64,000 nucleotides of DNA from NCBI GenBank assembly GCA_946699065.1, contig CAMPDV010000020.1, forward strand, positions 1,240,001 to 1,304,000, in the 5' to 3' direction. Below the pieces are notes generated by a model. It did not search any database. It saw nothing but the letters and a program-made list of their open reading frames with translations, and had not been told where the DNA came from. This document shows positions 12,227 through 24,324 of the stretch, piece after piece. The DNA is from Loxodes magnus. Its lineage: Eukaryota > Ciliophora > Karyorelictea > Loxodida > Loxodidae. A program made the position numbers and the translations under genes. The stretch's first letter is position 1. Each line of letters starts with the position of its first letter.

Positions 12227-14431
12227 TCAGAATTTACCTGTCTAATGGGTATAAAATAGTATATTAGAGAAAAATTTTGTATCTTGTAGTTTGTGAAGGT
12301 AATTTAACTCTAATTAGATTTTAATTTTTATAGAAAATGTATCATTTAAGCCATCTTTTAATGTTTTTTATTGGAAAAAAAGATTAAGCCTTTTATACGA
12401 TTACTGTGTAAAAGCTTGAGAAGAAGCTCTTGTTGATTCTGTATCAACAGAAAAGGAAACTCTGCTCTCTTCTTTTAATTTTAAAGCATTCATTTCTACT
12501 AGCATTCTCAAAACGTCCTAGTGCTACTTCAAATCTTCGTAACGCTTTTGCTCCCATTACAACTGCTCCGTTAGCTAATCCATATCCTGCAATATCTTCT
12601 TTTTGTATGCCAAAGAATTTTTTATGTCACTTATATTTTCCTTTAAGTATTAGATATCTTTATCCTATTCCTCGCAAAATTATTAAATCTTTCTATTCTT
12701 TTTAGCGTATTTAGTATTTTTAATACTCAATTTATCTTCCTCTCCGTTTATACGAATTTAAGACAAACTTTTCTAAGCTTCTAAGCGTAAATTTGCTAAT
12801 TATTTCTAGCATATGCTCAACTTCTGAGATTAAGGTCTTATTTAGGAAAGAACTTCATCTTCTTAACTAAGCTTATTTTCTACTTGCTCAACAGCTTTAT
12901 TTATATTTTCTAAAATATCCTGCAACTCTTATTAATCTTAAACCTGATTTTATTTATTTAATTCTTCAATTTCTTGAGATAAAATTTATTATTTCTCTTA
13001 AAATTCTTCCTCACTCTAAGTAATAGATTTCTGCTTATCATATATTTCTTCCTTAAACTAATCATTTTCTAAAGTGTAGTTTTCTTCCTAAATCTTCAAA
13101 ACCTATATCTAATTTTTTATTTATTGCTTTTCGCACTGCTTGATGTAGAGCTCACTTTGAAGCTTATGATAATTCTTCACAAAAGTTTTAAGTTCTTCAT
13201 ATTTATTCTATTATACTTATTTCTAATACTCATATTTTTTCCATTCTCTTGATTTTTCCAATAAATTGATTTGTAACTAATTAAACTTAAGCTATTTCTG
13301 CAAAAGAATATCTTCTATTTCTTTAATTTATTGGTTAAGCAATTCTTTTTCTTTTTACTTAATTTCCTGTTATTATATCTTTGCGTTGTAATTCTTTTAA
13401 TACTCAGTATTTGTATTCCTTTAGGAAGCCAAATCATTTTCTAGTTTTACTGATTTCTATCTTATAATTGACAAGTCTTCTGTTTTTCTTTCCTACTTCT
13501 ATATATTTACGTATTGCGACTTGGGTTAATAATTCTATGTTTCTTAGATTGGTCTTAAAGGTTATTAGCTTTCTATCCATTTGCTTTTAAGCATTTATTT
13601 TAAGGAAATTCTTAAATGTGGCTTGGGGTTTAATAATTTGCATACGATTTCTTTAGCTTGAGGAGGAACGTCTTTTGGAAACTTATAGTTCATATTTAAC
13701 ACGTTTTGATATATTTGTTCTTAAGTCTGCGCTTAAAATGGAGAATATCCAGCTAAAAGCTCGAAAAGCATTATACCTAAACTTCACAAGTCTAAAGAAG
13801 TATCATGTCCCTATCTTAAAATCATTTCAGGTGCTAGATAATCAGGAGTTCCAGCATAAGTAAAACGAGTAGAATTATCCTTGAAAACTTAGGACCATCC
13901 AAAATCGCATAATTTAGCTCTTCATTCTGAATCAAGCAACACATTCTCTGGCTTAATGTCCCTATGAATAATTGGAGGATTTTAGGAATGTAAATAGTCT
14001 AAAGCACTTCCTATTTCACGCATATACTGGGCACAAGTTTTGGTATCAAGCTTTCCTCTTTTCAGCAAAAGTTAGTATAATTATCCATTAGGGCAATACT
14101 CCAAAACTAAATAGCAATTTTCATTATCTTCGAAGTGGCAGTAAAGCTTGACTATATAAGGATGGTTTAATGAGTACATAATATCTATTTCTCTATTCAA
14201 AATTTCCACAAAGTTATTGCCTGATTTCTGAGTTAAAGTTATCAAAAATTCTTTCTGAATTGTTTTAAGAGCAAATATTTAGCCAGTATCTTTATGAACT
14301 ACTTTGAAAACTTGTCCAAATGCTCCTGAACCCAATTTAACCGAATTGCTTGACGAATAGTCTTCAAAAGTAGGTTCTTTGATTAATCCTTAAGTAACAT
14401 ATGGACAAGGCTTTAGCATCTTTTTCTTCAT
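12227..14431 (-). CDS. Aurora-like Ser/Thr kinase with long C-terminal coiled coil
   Basis: Intronless on the minus strand; 734 residues if read to UGA 12229-12227. The kinase domain (about 20-285) is complete: GSGAFGQVF, ALKTI, HRDIKPENVLL, DFGWS, AGTPDYLAPEM and DLWSLGIMLFELLAGYSPF. DFGWS and the GTPDYLAPEM segment are most like Aurora kinases, although a related ciliate-specific class is possible. The first C-terminal segment is Gln-rich; residues about 330-670 form a long coiled coil (QQIKEIEDILLQKQLK, LQSELYIKQCEKQ), unlike metazoan Auroras, suggesting a cytoskeletal or centrosomal tether. Protein-like sequence ends near SSQAFTQ (about 12375); the last 45 or so codons before the UGA look weaker, so the true stop may be earlier. 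Confidence 0.8.
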
Positions 14432-15140
14432 TTTATATTAAACTATTTTTAAAATTTTACTATAACAATTCTAAAGATATCTATGCTTTTAATTTATGAA
14501 TCTATCTCTATTTCTTTAATTTTTTCCTTTCTATTACTTCCATTTATCTGAAAGCCTGCCTTTTTTCTCTTTCTGTAATATCTAAAAAGCCAATTAATAT
14601 ATTTGCTATACTAACACTTTTTAATTATCTTACACTGTTAATATAATACTTTTCTTAAATAATTATTATCCTATAAAAATATACAACTCTTATCTTTTTG
14701 TTGTATAAATCTTATATAAGAATCTTAATTTTATTATAATGCCTCATTGTGCATCTTATCTAAACTATACTAATATTATAAAGTTTAGGTGTATTTTAAG
14801 ATGACTCTCCCTTTGATAATAAAAGTCTTATCTCCAATGTAATATCCTCTTAAGTTAGATATTATAAACTCTTCATTATGCCTGCTTTAACATTTTTATA
14901 ATTAAACTATTTTTCAAGCAAGATTCTTATTATTTCCATAGCTTTGACTACCTAATTTTTTATTACCTTAGAATTATAAAATTTAAAGTCTACAAATTTA
15001 TCTTGAAAAAAGAAGGTTCATAAATAGTTATATCTAACTACTTATCTTAATTACATTAACTCTTAATTTTATTACTAAACTATTTTATTCACCAATCTTA
15101 ACTTTAATTATTTAAAACCTTTTTACTATAATATATATTT
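14432..15140. other. AT-rich intergenic stretch
   Basis: Upstream region of the minus-strand kinase, probably including its promoter. No coding frame, RNA gene or repeat was supported. Confidence 0.5.
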
Positions 15141-15149
15141 TTTAAACCG

Positions 15150-15610
15150 CCATAGTTGTTCGAAGTTGAACAACAAGGTCATCTTCATCAGATGTTGAGG
15201 AAGTTAAGTACCCATAGTCGACTTTATGTCTTCCTTTGCTTTGGTTTGGCCTCGAGACATAAGATTCTTAGACCTTCGACACTGGCTTAGTTTAGGTTTA
15301 ATTCTGGAACGAAAAAGAAATAATATTGCGAGCTTCATCAGAGGTGGGGAATTTAAGTACCCATAATTGACACATGTCGTCTGCTTTGGTGATGCAATGA
15401 GACATAATCCTGGTATCTCCTTGGACCTCCAAGATTACGAGTATTCTTAAATTATATCATCATTGAACGTTTTTATCAGCACTGAATAATTATACCAGTA
15501 TTCAACAAGGTCTACCAGTATCCGATAATTTTATCAGTAACAAACATTCTTTTCAGTATGAAACATTTTTTTTAAAGAGCTGCGCACCAATGAGAGTGGT
15601 ACGCGCTCTA
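15150..15610. repeat. GC-raised structured repeat region
   Basis: GC content is clearly above the surroundings. A unit starting CTTCATCAGA occurs at 15183 and again, diverged, at 15333 (150-nt period); both copies share AAGTACCCATA, GCTTTGGT and GAGACATAA in the same order. From about 15470 to 15565 there are about five loose copies of a 20-nt motif around CAGTATnnnA. Two hairpins frame the region: GTTGTTC/GAACAAC at about 15157-15176, and 15576-15609, where AGAGC pairs with GCTCT and the stem continues through GCG/CGC and ACC/GGT with a 9-nt loop. Minus- and plus-strand frames are not protein-like. It could be a non-coding RNA gene, a short non-autonomous element or a satellite fragment; the sequence does not decide. 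Confidence 0.55.
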
Positions 15611-15857
15611 TAATAAAATTTATTTATTTATTATAAATAAATCTTAAACAAGCTTAATTAACAAGATGCTAATAGCTTTGCTTAGCTATTCTAATCATAA
15701 ACTTCTTTTAATTATTTTTTAGAAATTATTTCATAATAATGCTCCACTATGTCTATTCCTCCTTCTTAAAACTAAACTAAACAAAGAATATAAATAAGAA
15801 ATCATCTCAATCTTTAAATTACGAACTAATTCTTACAGTTTTCAATATGGCTTACAT

Positions 15858-16212
15858 ATGCGTCATTATCCTGTAAAAAATTACCTCTGTAAATATGGTG
15901 GAAAAGACACGTTTAGACTTATCTTCGAATGTGTCTACTATTAGGAAATAGTTAGAAATATCTCTGATAAATTTCCTGGAAAAAACTTGGAAAAACTAAC
16001 TTACGATTAATTCTACATAAACTAGCAGTTCATTTCTCATATGTAAATTGATACAGATCTTCAGATAAAAATTTTTCATAAGAATCTACAAAAAAAAAAG
16101 AATTGAAACTGTAGAGCAAAACACAGATAATTGATTGGAGCTTAAATAAGAACAATAAGAAAGCACAAGAAACAACGGGAAAAAGTTGGAAGAGGGAAAG
16201 AACGATGCTTGA
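15858..16212 (+). CDS. Small unknown protein (110 residues)
   Basis: Proposed exons are 15858-16042 and 16065-16212, joined across a 22-nt GT-AG intron (GTAAATTGAT...TCTTCAG) that moves the frame from MRHYPVKNYLCKYGGKDTF to a charged tail ETVEQNTDNWLELKQ ending KNDA at UGA 16210-16212. Exon 1 has protein-like composition with Gly, Asp, Cys and Pro, unlike the flanking DNA. No family is recognised. A 5' extension through another intron is possible because the frame is open upstream to about 15720. Confidence 0.4.
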
Positions 16213-17092
16213 ACTTTTTGAAAATAATTAGAATGAAGTATCTGGTTTATATCAGTAATTTCATTTAATTAACATTTTTATTAAAGTGATTTCTTCTTCT
16301 CCTCCTTCTTAAACTTCTTCGTTCTTTATTTAATTTAAATATTTTTAAGAAATTTACATAACATTAAGGAAAGTATTAAAGCATGCAATAAAAGAGGAAC
16401 AGTAATTTGTTAATAATAAAAATGGTAAGGATTTAATAAATATGGCAAAGCTAGCTAATGAAGTTAATTTATTGAAGCAGTTTAACTATTTACTTTAGAA
16501 ATATAACTTTAAAATACAAATATGCTTATATATGCCCTTTTCTTTACCTATTCATTTAAGCCCATTTTTAAGTTAAATTTTCTTATTTCTACTTTCATGG
16601 TCTTTCATATAAGTTTTAATCCTATACTTGAACTATTTTTTAAATGAAGTCCTTAATGAATAAAAATAAGATATTATTTCTAGAACTTTCGATTAATATT
16701 AAATGCTCCTATATAGTTAAAAGCAAGTTTTACATTAATTATAGTACAGTAATCAGCTCTAATATTATAAAATTATTGCTTTATTTTCAGTTGCTGAAGC
16801 AAATATGTCTAATTAGCTTTAAATAGTATAATCAATGCAGTAACAAACTTATTAACTTTTAGTTCTCTTTTGTTATTTAATTCGTATACTTAGCATTTTT
16901 AACTGAAGTATTGATAAGGGTTTTAATAATATCATATTAAGCAAAGATTAAATAAGAAGATTATACGGAAGATCTTAAAGGAGATATTTGAGATTTTGAA
17001 GGCAGCTAAATGAAGATATAGGTTTATTAGATAATTATCTTAAAAGAAATTTGATTAGCATAGTTATAAAAATGTAGTATGTCCTTAAAAAA
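16213..17092. other. AT-rich intergenic stretch
   Basis: No convincing coding frame. The open stretch at 16644-16826 is Ile/Lys/Leu-rich with no motif and is treated as chance. It holds the 3' ends of two convergent genes. Confidence 0.5.
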
Positions 17093-18184
17093 TCATTCTA
17101 GCTATGAGAATTGCTCATTATTATTAGGCTGTTTCTTCTTTTATAAATAAAATTTAAATCCTACCGCAAAAATTGCTAAAACTATTCCAAATATTATTAA
17201 TAGTAAGCCTAAATAGAAACTTGCACCTGATCCAATATAAACATGCATATGCCCACCTGTTTCTTTCATTAAAGCTACTAATGGATCTGAACTGAGTCTA
17301 ACTTCAATTGGAACGTGGTCAAAATAATAAATCTCTCCTGGTACACCATCTATATAGTGTCCTGGTTCTCCATCAAAGCAACCTCCATTATAAGCCCAAG
17401 TTACTTTACCATATTCATCGTAAATAGGACTAATAGCTAAACAAATAATTTCTAATATTCTATATCTATAGCATGTTTAATCATATTAGCTATACCATCC
17501 TCCTTTTTTATTGCAATCAGAGCAACTTGCTGACGCTCCACAGCTAGCATGAGAAATTATATATTAGTACCAAGGCCTTACATCAACTCCAGTAAGTGGA
17601 TCATGTCTAAATCATGCATTTCTATGTTTAGCTAAACTGCATTCTTAAAACCCAGTAACATTTTAATATGCCATTTTGTTTTCGGCTGATTCTACTGGAG
17701 CTCATGAGATATGAATACATTTATATCCTGCATCTCCCGTTGGTACCATTCTGTCATCTATTGCTAAATTTGGAAATTTGTCATTAGTGTTGTTATTAAA
17801 AATATGATAGTTAACTCCATAGTTTGAGCATTCTATTCTATCATTATTACATGCATCAGTCCACACTTTAGACTAATGAGTAGTATAGGCAAATTCAAGA
17901 TTCACTCCTTTTCCCAATGAGGGCATAACTTTCCCTTTAATTCTTATACCTGAAATTTCATTTTTAAGCTTTGAATTTCATGATTATTCAGAGGCCTCAA
18001 ATTAACTATATTTATTAGCACTTTCAGAACTTTAAGAAACTATAAGAAGAATAAGTCCAAGCACAAATAGACAAGGTGAGCAATAAAACGAGGCAGTTAC
18101 TATTTTGTACTCTTTGTCTCCAAACTTTTGTACATCCAAAGGATCCTTTAACTTATCTTATAGAGATTTTGCTTCTGTCGCCAT
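17093..18184 (-). CDS. Two-TM membrane protein with Cys-rich extracytoplasmic domain
   Basis: Intronless on the minus strand, 363 residues, start 18184, stop UGA 17095-17093. The N terminus (MATEAKSLQDKLKDP) is cytosol-like, followed by TM1 at about 32-52 (SPCLFVLGLILLIVS). A loop of about 260 residues carries many Cys and Trp: WTDACNNDRIECSNYG, CGASASCSDCNKKGGWY, YDQTCYRYRILEIICLA and WAYNGGCFDGEPGHY. TM2 lies at about 325-347 (GLLLIIFGIVLAIFAVGF), with a short basic tail ending FSQLE. The paired Cys suggest a disulfide-rich domain in the lumen or outside the cell. No named family is recognised. Three Trp are UGA codons. Confidence 0.65.
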
Positions 18185-18928
18185 TTAAATAACAAATTAT
18201 GAGATATAACCTTAATGAAACATTTAAAATTACGAATTTACGTTTATTCTTTAACTTTTATTCAAAGTAAATCAAATCTTTCATATAACCTTCAGATTTA
18301 AAGAGTCATAGTAACTTAACTTAATATTTAATATTCCAAAATAACTTATTCAATTTATTGCTTCTAATATCTTGTTTTTTGCTTTATACCTCTAATTACT
18401 AAAATCCCTTCGATGCTTATCTCATCTAGTTTCTTTTATTATGTCTAGCTAAGCTTAATCTATTCGAATTACCTAGCTTATTATAAATTCCTAACCTAAC
18501 TTAGCTAACTCTTATCTGCTGATGCTTGCTACTAGCAATTTTTTAAATTAAACTAAATAAAGTAAATAAAATTAGATTCTTGCCTTACTTTAATAAAAGC
18601 TTTGCTTAAAAAGTTACCTGGCAGAGTAAGTGTAAGAGAAGGATGGTAAAGCAGTTAACTATGCTAAAAGGGAATTCGATAGAATAGTTAATTATAAAGA
18701 CTATAAAAAGGAATAAATAAGATAGCTCAATAAAGAATAGCAGAGTTATTATAGAAAATGCATTATAATAGTAAGGATTCATTCTATTGATAGAATAGCA
18801 AGTTTAATCTTTAAATTAAACTAATATAGCATATGAATTAAATAAGAAGGCAGTTAACTGTACTAAAGCTTTATGAATTAATGATAAGATATATTATTGT
18901 TAATTTATTTCGTTTACTTACTTATAAA
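18185..18928. other. Intergenic region between divergent genes
   Basis: The region separates a minus-strand gene starting at 18184 from a plus-strand gene starting at 18929, so it should contain both promoters. No coding frame or clear element was recognised. Confidence 0.5.
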
Positions 18929-21343
18929 ATGTAAATCTAAGATAGGCAAAACTAACATCTTTTCAATATAGAATCTACTGGCTAAAGCTCTCGAAGCTTC
19001 TTATCCCTTTAGTAAAAAGAAAGCTCTTAATCAACGAATTAAATTTTTAAGAACCTTTTTGAAAAAGATTTATCACTTAAAAGCCCTAGCAAGAGAAAGT
19101 AAATAGAAGAAATGAGGCAATCTGTAGAAAGTAGAGATTCTTAAAGTTCATAAGTTAACAGATAAAGCTAAGAACAAATAGATAAAATGTAACGAAGTAT
19201 AGAAGCACTTACAGCTGAAATGCAAGATTTAGACTCACTTCCCCTAGAATAGAAAGTACATTTTTTATGCTAATAATTAAGTTAAGGACTATAAAAAAGA
19301 GACGTTAAATTGGGAGCTATTCTAGCTATTTTTGAAATGATATAGCAAAATCCAAATATTATAAGCACAAATCTTGGCGAACTTATTTCCTTAGAGCTAT
19401 TAAAATCACTAGATTCTTGGGAAGAATAAGATGAATAGTTTAACGAATGTGCTTTAGAAGTGATTGCTTAAATAGGGTAGCATCCAGCTATTATTTAAAA
19501 TTTGGGAATTTTAAGTAAATTACTATTCACTAATAATTGCTTAGCTGCTTATTCTTGTCTTTACAGATTAGGCAGACCAGGGCTAAAATGTCTTATAGAG
19601 AATAGTGAAAAGAATTCCCTCAATTGAATACTTGAGTATCTATCTTAGGAATTACTTATTTAAGCTGATATTATAGTTCCTTCGCTTGCTAGAGATTTAT
19701 AGCAAAGTAATATTTTGCTAACAAGAACTAAAGCTTGCGCAGCATTAAATAGACTTTACCATCTAAGTTGTTCTGTTATTTAAGTTATAGAGTAAGCATT
19801 ATTAGAAGGAACAATAGATCGTCAACTTGCAGCTTGTACTTTAAAAGGGTGTGGAAAGATAGGTGAGGCTGTTATATTGAATCATTTAAGAAATTTAGAT
19901 GATGTTAAAGTAAAAATGGCTATAACTTCAGTTTTGTGTTGAAGAATACCATAATAACCTAATTATGTTCAGATTAGAGTATAATAATATCCAGTAACTC
20001 AAATGCCTGGACATATGTGCCATTATGAAGGTCCACTTGTACCAGTTCCTTTTTAAAATGAAGAAGATACCTCACTTTTAATACTTAATTCCAGGGATTT
20101 TTTGGCTGCTCTTCTGAGATATATGAGATTGCCAGAAGATTCCAGTATTCCAGCCGAGCCATCTGTAGATATTAGCAGAGATTCAGTTTTTTCATTAATA
20201 TAAGCTCTCAAGGATAAATATGAAGGTGTTAGAGAAACAGCAGCAAGTGCTTTAGGAGTTATTGGCATTCCAGAGGCTATTGATGCAGCTGATCATTTGA
20301 TAAGATGTTTAAGAGATTCTTCTCCATAAGTAAGAGCAATGTCAGCATGGGCATTAGGAAGAATTGGACCTAGTGCATGAAAATCAGCTAAATGTTTGTA
20401 AGAACTTCTAAAAGATGGATATTGGAAAGTAAGAACTGCAGCTTGTGAGGCTTTGGGATAATTGGGTTAAACAGCTTAGGAGTGCTTACCTGCATTAACC
20501 AGATGTTTGAAGGACGGAAGTATAAATAGAGATGTTGTTTCTTAAACTATGGCAGCTTTAGGTCCATAAGGAGAGAAAATGCTTATTGAAATGATATCTT
20601 CTTAATAAATTGGTGGGAATTACAGAACAAGTATAGTGAAAGCGCTGGGTACTATTGATATAAACTCACCTTTAATAGATTTTGTGGTTTAGTCTTTATT
20701 CAAGATTTCAAATGACAAAAATTCTGCAGTAAGGCAAGAAAGCATAATTTCCATTTATGCCCTTTATGAAAAAGGAAAGTATAACGTTCCATATCTAAAA
20801 GCTGAGGCAGTTTTACCATTTCTCTTTAGATTTTTAAAAGATTCCGATAAAATAGTTAGAAAAAATGCTATACATACTATCGTATAATTCGGAGCTTAGG
20901 GAGAGTTAATGCTTATTGAAGGATTGACAAAACACAAAGATCCAAGAGTAAGAGCTTATAGTTCTAAAGGGTTAGGAATGTTAGGACCTCATACTTTAAG
21001 AGTTTTACTGATGGGGTTCCACGATTAACATCCTGCAGTAAGAAAGGCTGTTGATAGAGTTGTTAGAAGATTCAACATAGAAGATTTTAATTAAGCATTT
21101 TGGGATAAAATTCCAACTAGATAAGCCTTACTATGTGCTATTAAAGAAGTATTAAATCTTCCTTATCCACTAAGTTCTGAATGTATGGTAGTTTTAAGTG
21201 ACTTTTTAAGAATAATAGCAGCAGAATTTGAGCAAGGAGGAAGAGGAAATGAATTCATGACTTCTTAAGAAAAAAGTATGCAATAGCAATACTCGTAGTA
21301 CAAAGAGTATGAGAATGAATAGGAAGATTTTGAAAATGCATGA
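18929..21343 (+). CDS. HEAT-repeat protein
   Basis: Intronless, 804 residues, ending at UGA 21341-21343. After a Ser/Gln-rich N-terminal region (about 1-85) and a short helical stretch, most of the protein is HEAT repeats of the PBS-lyase type: CLRDSSPQVRAMSAWALGRI, LLKDGYWKVRTAACEALGQL, LKDKYEGVRETAASALGVI, GLTKHKDPRVRAYSSKGLGML. Such solenoids act as protein-binding scaffolds; in ciliates many are ciliary or transport adaptors, but the partner is unknown here. The tail NEQEDFENA is acidic. The ATG at 18929 is the first in the open frame and gives a natural polar N terminus. Confidence 0.8.
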
Positions 21344-21610
21344 TATATTAAAACAGAATATATTTATTATGCTCTTTTATTATCCTTCCATATATTCATT
21401 TTTCATAATAATTCGTTAATTTTTAATCATATAACCTTAATTCATAGTTAATCTGCTATTTATTATCAAAACTATAAGAGAGAAACAAATATTATTTATA
21501 CTATTCTTGATTTGGCTCAACTTGAAATAGTTGAATGTAACTGTAAAATTTGTTATAAATTAAACTTATTGAAATACTCAGCTTAGTACATGGCTTTATT
21601 TAAGATATAC

Positions 21611-22234
21611 TCAAAACATTTATAGGTTGTCATTCAAGATAAAAATATGCAAGTAAATTGCTAAATAGAGTTAAATAAATGTGAATTATTTAAAAAGTTA
21701 ATTATTTTAATTTAAATATCCCAAATCTTTGTAGCACATGTTTATCGCTTTAAGGATTGTTTTCATGTCTTATAGACGTTCTGTTTGTTCCAATTAATCA
21801 CTCAAAAGTAAAATTTTCTACAAAATAACTTATTTCACTCTTCCATTTAACTCAACCTCATTTTATTACTTTTCTTCATTTTACTCTTATCCTTTGGTCT
21901 ATTCAGTTTTTTCCTTTTATTGAAATTTTTTGTCTAAAGTGTTTTTTGTGAGAATTATTTTTTCACAAGCTGGGCAATATAATTGATTATCTTTTTCTAG
22001 TAACACAATATGACAATTTTGGCATCTTTCTTCTATCTTATTTCAACCCTAAGATTCTTTATTAGAAATATTTCGTAAAATATCTTCCTAAGTTACTATT
22101 TTTTTGTTGCACTCAACACATAAAGTAACAGATTCTTTTCTCATAAGTGGAATATAGCATTCTGGGCATATATCGTTTAGCATAGTCCAGCCTTCCAATA
22201 ATTTCTAACCCAATTTTTATTCAGGCTTTGACAT
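21611..22234 (-). CDS. ZNRD2: ZNRD2/p27 (SSSCA1)-family zinc-ribbon protein
   Basis: Minus strand; 207 residues if read to UGA 21613-21611. The first 35-40 residues match the autoantigen p27 domain: LGQKLLEGWTMLNDICPECY, IPLMRKES, then LCVEC. A second Cys pair set follows (RCQNCHIVLLEK and YCPACEKII), giving two zinc ribbons as in some protist homologues. The middle is Gln/Glu-rich and the C-terminal end is a helix, LLLSDQLEQTERLQDMKTIL. ZNRD2 family proteins are small zinc proteins, in mammals linked to tankyrase and tubulin. Protein-like sequence ends about KDLGYLN (near 21687); the last 20 or so codons before the UGA are hydrophobic and doubtful. Confidence 0.7.
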
Positions 22235-24060
22235 TATTTTATTTTATAATTTTAAGCTTTTTAAAATAATTAGTTAGTACTTTCTCTTTTATTAGCTATC
22301 AATCTTATTATATTTAACATCCAACAACAAACTTACTTTTATTTTATTAAAGGAAAGCTGATTCTTGTAAAGCAGACACAGCAGATATAATAAAATTGCA
22401 ATAATATGAATAAAGAATAGAGATAAAATGAGTATCTTTATGCAAAAGGAAGATAAAAATAGTATTTAAAATATTTTAATATTAAAGCAAAGAATTTTCA
22501 TTTTTAATCCATATAATTCCTTTACATAATATATTTATTACTGACAAAGTTATGATATTTCATTTAACTTATATTATTAGTCTTATTTAATTATATAATA
22601 TTATATTTTTATATTATTAAGGATACTTATTAATATATTATCCTATTTTTATAAGCAGTATAAGATAACTATGTACTCATTTTACTTAGTTTAAATTAAT
22701 GTTTTCTTCTGTGATCAATCAATTACATTTGCTTAGATTTTATAAATATCACCTAAACTGATCTTATTTTATGAGAAAATGCTTAAGCTTTATTTATAGT
22801 TGTTGCCGTTCTATATAAAAGCATTATCTGTCTGATAACTATTATGTTTATTACTTAAATTTTTATATAAAGCTTTATAAGAAGATATAATAGATTAACT
22901 ATTTTAATTATTATTTTGATATTAATTTTTTAGTATTTATATAATAGAAAATTAACTCTTTTATTTATTAAATTATATTGACTTTTTTTCTATCAATATA
23001 CATTTAAATTATTCCATTTATAATATTTAGAATTTTTTAATTTTTAATAATTAAAGTTAAAATATTTTTGCGGATAAAATTGTTCCTTAATTAGTTTATA
23101 AGCTAATTTAGTTTAATTTTTAAAATGAAACTACTTATTAATTATCTTGTCTAAATTACTATTTCATTCTTTTTTAATTTAGTCAATTTTTATTTTGACT
23201 ATCATTTTAGATTTGCTTATACTTATTTTTACAAAGACAATTTTAATTTCCGTACTGGTAAACGTTTATTATACTTTTTAAGTATACTAAAGGTATTAAT
23301 TAGCTAGGTTCTCTTGTTTATACTTTTTAATCTAAATAATTCAACTATAAATAAAAGTAATATTTTTCTAATTAAAATTCAAAGATATCTAAGTGATTAT
23401 GGCTTTTTAATATACCTCTAATAGATTTTTTATAATTATTTAACTTATTCTCTTATTAATTCAGTATATTTTTACTAATATTTAGTTTTTTCGTATTTTT
23501 TTAGCTTAAATGTGTTAAGTTGTTTTCTTAATTTTATCTTTTGTATCTTTGCTGCTCATCCTTTTTTAATAAGATTCAAAAATTTTATTAATTTGGTTAT
23601 ATTTAGTTATATTTAGATTTTTTTCTTTTTCTTATTAATCAATCAAGATTTAATCAAGCAATTAATTATTCTATAAGGATTTTTGCTTAAAAATTGAGAA
23701 AATATTACATTAATTATGCTTTTATTATTAAAATAATTTTAATTTAAATTAGTTTGCTGCTTATCAGCTAAATCCTCAATATATTTAGTTAATTATTAAT
23801 TAAAAGCTTTTTAATATGCAATTTTTGATATTACTCTTTGAATTTAAGCTGTCTTAATATTTAGCTTTGAACTTTAGATAGAATTTCTTTTCTTTCCCAT
23901 AGCTATAATAATTTAGTATTTATTTCTAATTTATTAAATCATATAATAAGCTTAATAAATCAATATTTTATTCTTTTTTGTTCGTTTTCCATTATTTCTA
24001 ATCAAGCATTATTTAAATGTTCATAGTTCCTAATTTAATAATTAATGCTCTACTTAGATT
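22235..24060. other. Extremely AT-rich intergenic region
   Basis: One of the most AT-rich stretches of the window, especially 22.5-24.0 kb, with long Leu/Ile/Phe/Tyr-coding runs in all frames and no conserved motif. No gene is supported. The first bases are the promoter side of the ZNRD2-like gene. Confidence 0.5.
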
Positions 24061-24074
24061 TAAGTGTAGTTAAT
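24061..24074. repeat. Target-site duplication, left copy
   Basis: TAAGTGTAGTTAAT, identical to 24911-24924. It abuts the AAT trinucleotide run that forms the 3' tail of the minus-strand element. Confidence 0.75.
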
Positions 24075-24092
24075 AATAATAATAATAATATA
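24075..24092 (-). repeat. Trinucleotide tail of the retroposed element
   Basis: On the plus strand the run is AAT repeated about five times; on the element's strand it is a TTA run at the 3' end. Simple-repeat tails of this kind replace poly(A) in several non-LTR element clades, such as the I group. Confidence 0.65.
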
Positions 24093-24109
24093 CTTAAAGT
24101 TAGTAGAGT

Positions 24110-24265
24110 TTTGCATTCTCTGGAATTGCAACCAGTTCCTGCGGACAGCTTTTTTAACGTGGGTGTGATCCACGACCTTTTTATTAAGTGGAAGGTTACC
24201 ACTGTAACCGTTCAAGTGGTCTTGCAAAAAGCTTTTATTTGTAGATCCCTGTTGGAGTTATTCAT
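24110..24265 (-). other. Structured 3' UTR of the retroposed element
   Basis: GC-raised segment with three stems: CGTGG/CCACG around GTGTGAT (about 24158-24174), GGTTAC/GTAACC with a CACT loop (about 24194-24209), and CTGG/CCAG at about 24119-24134. AGCTTTTT and AAAAAGCT enclose the first two. A folded 3' end is commonly the site recognised by a non-LTR reverse transcriptase. That function here is inference. Confidence 0.5.
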
Positions 24266-24324
24266 AGTTTATTGAGTTGTCTCCATGTTCTTTTCTGCTC
24301 TTATTCGTTTATTTTCTTTCACTA

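Noticed and set aside
12430-12705. Plus-strand frame rich in Ser, Leu and Pro
   Set aside because: It is the antisense shadow of the coiled-coil tail of the minus-strand kinase (LGRFE/QRYEDLKQHQ region), which is continuous with the kinase domain.
24045-24275. Plus-strand standard-code frame of 76 codons
   Set aside because: It lies across the TSD, trinucleotide tail and structured 3' end of the minus-strand element and has no protein-like motif.
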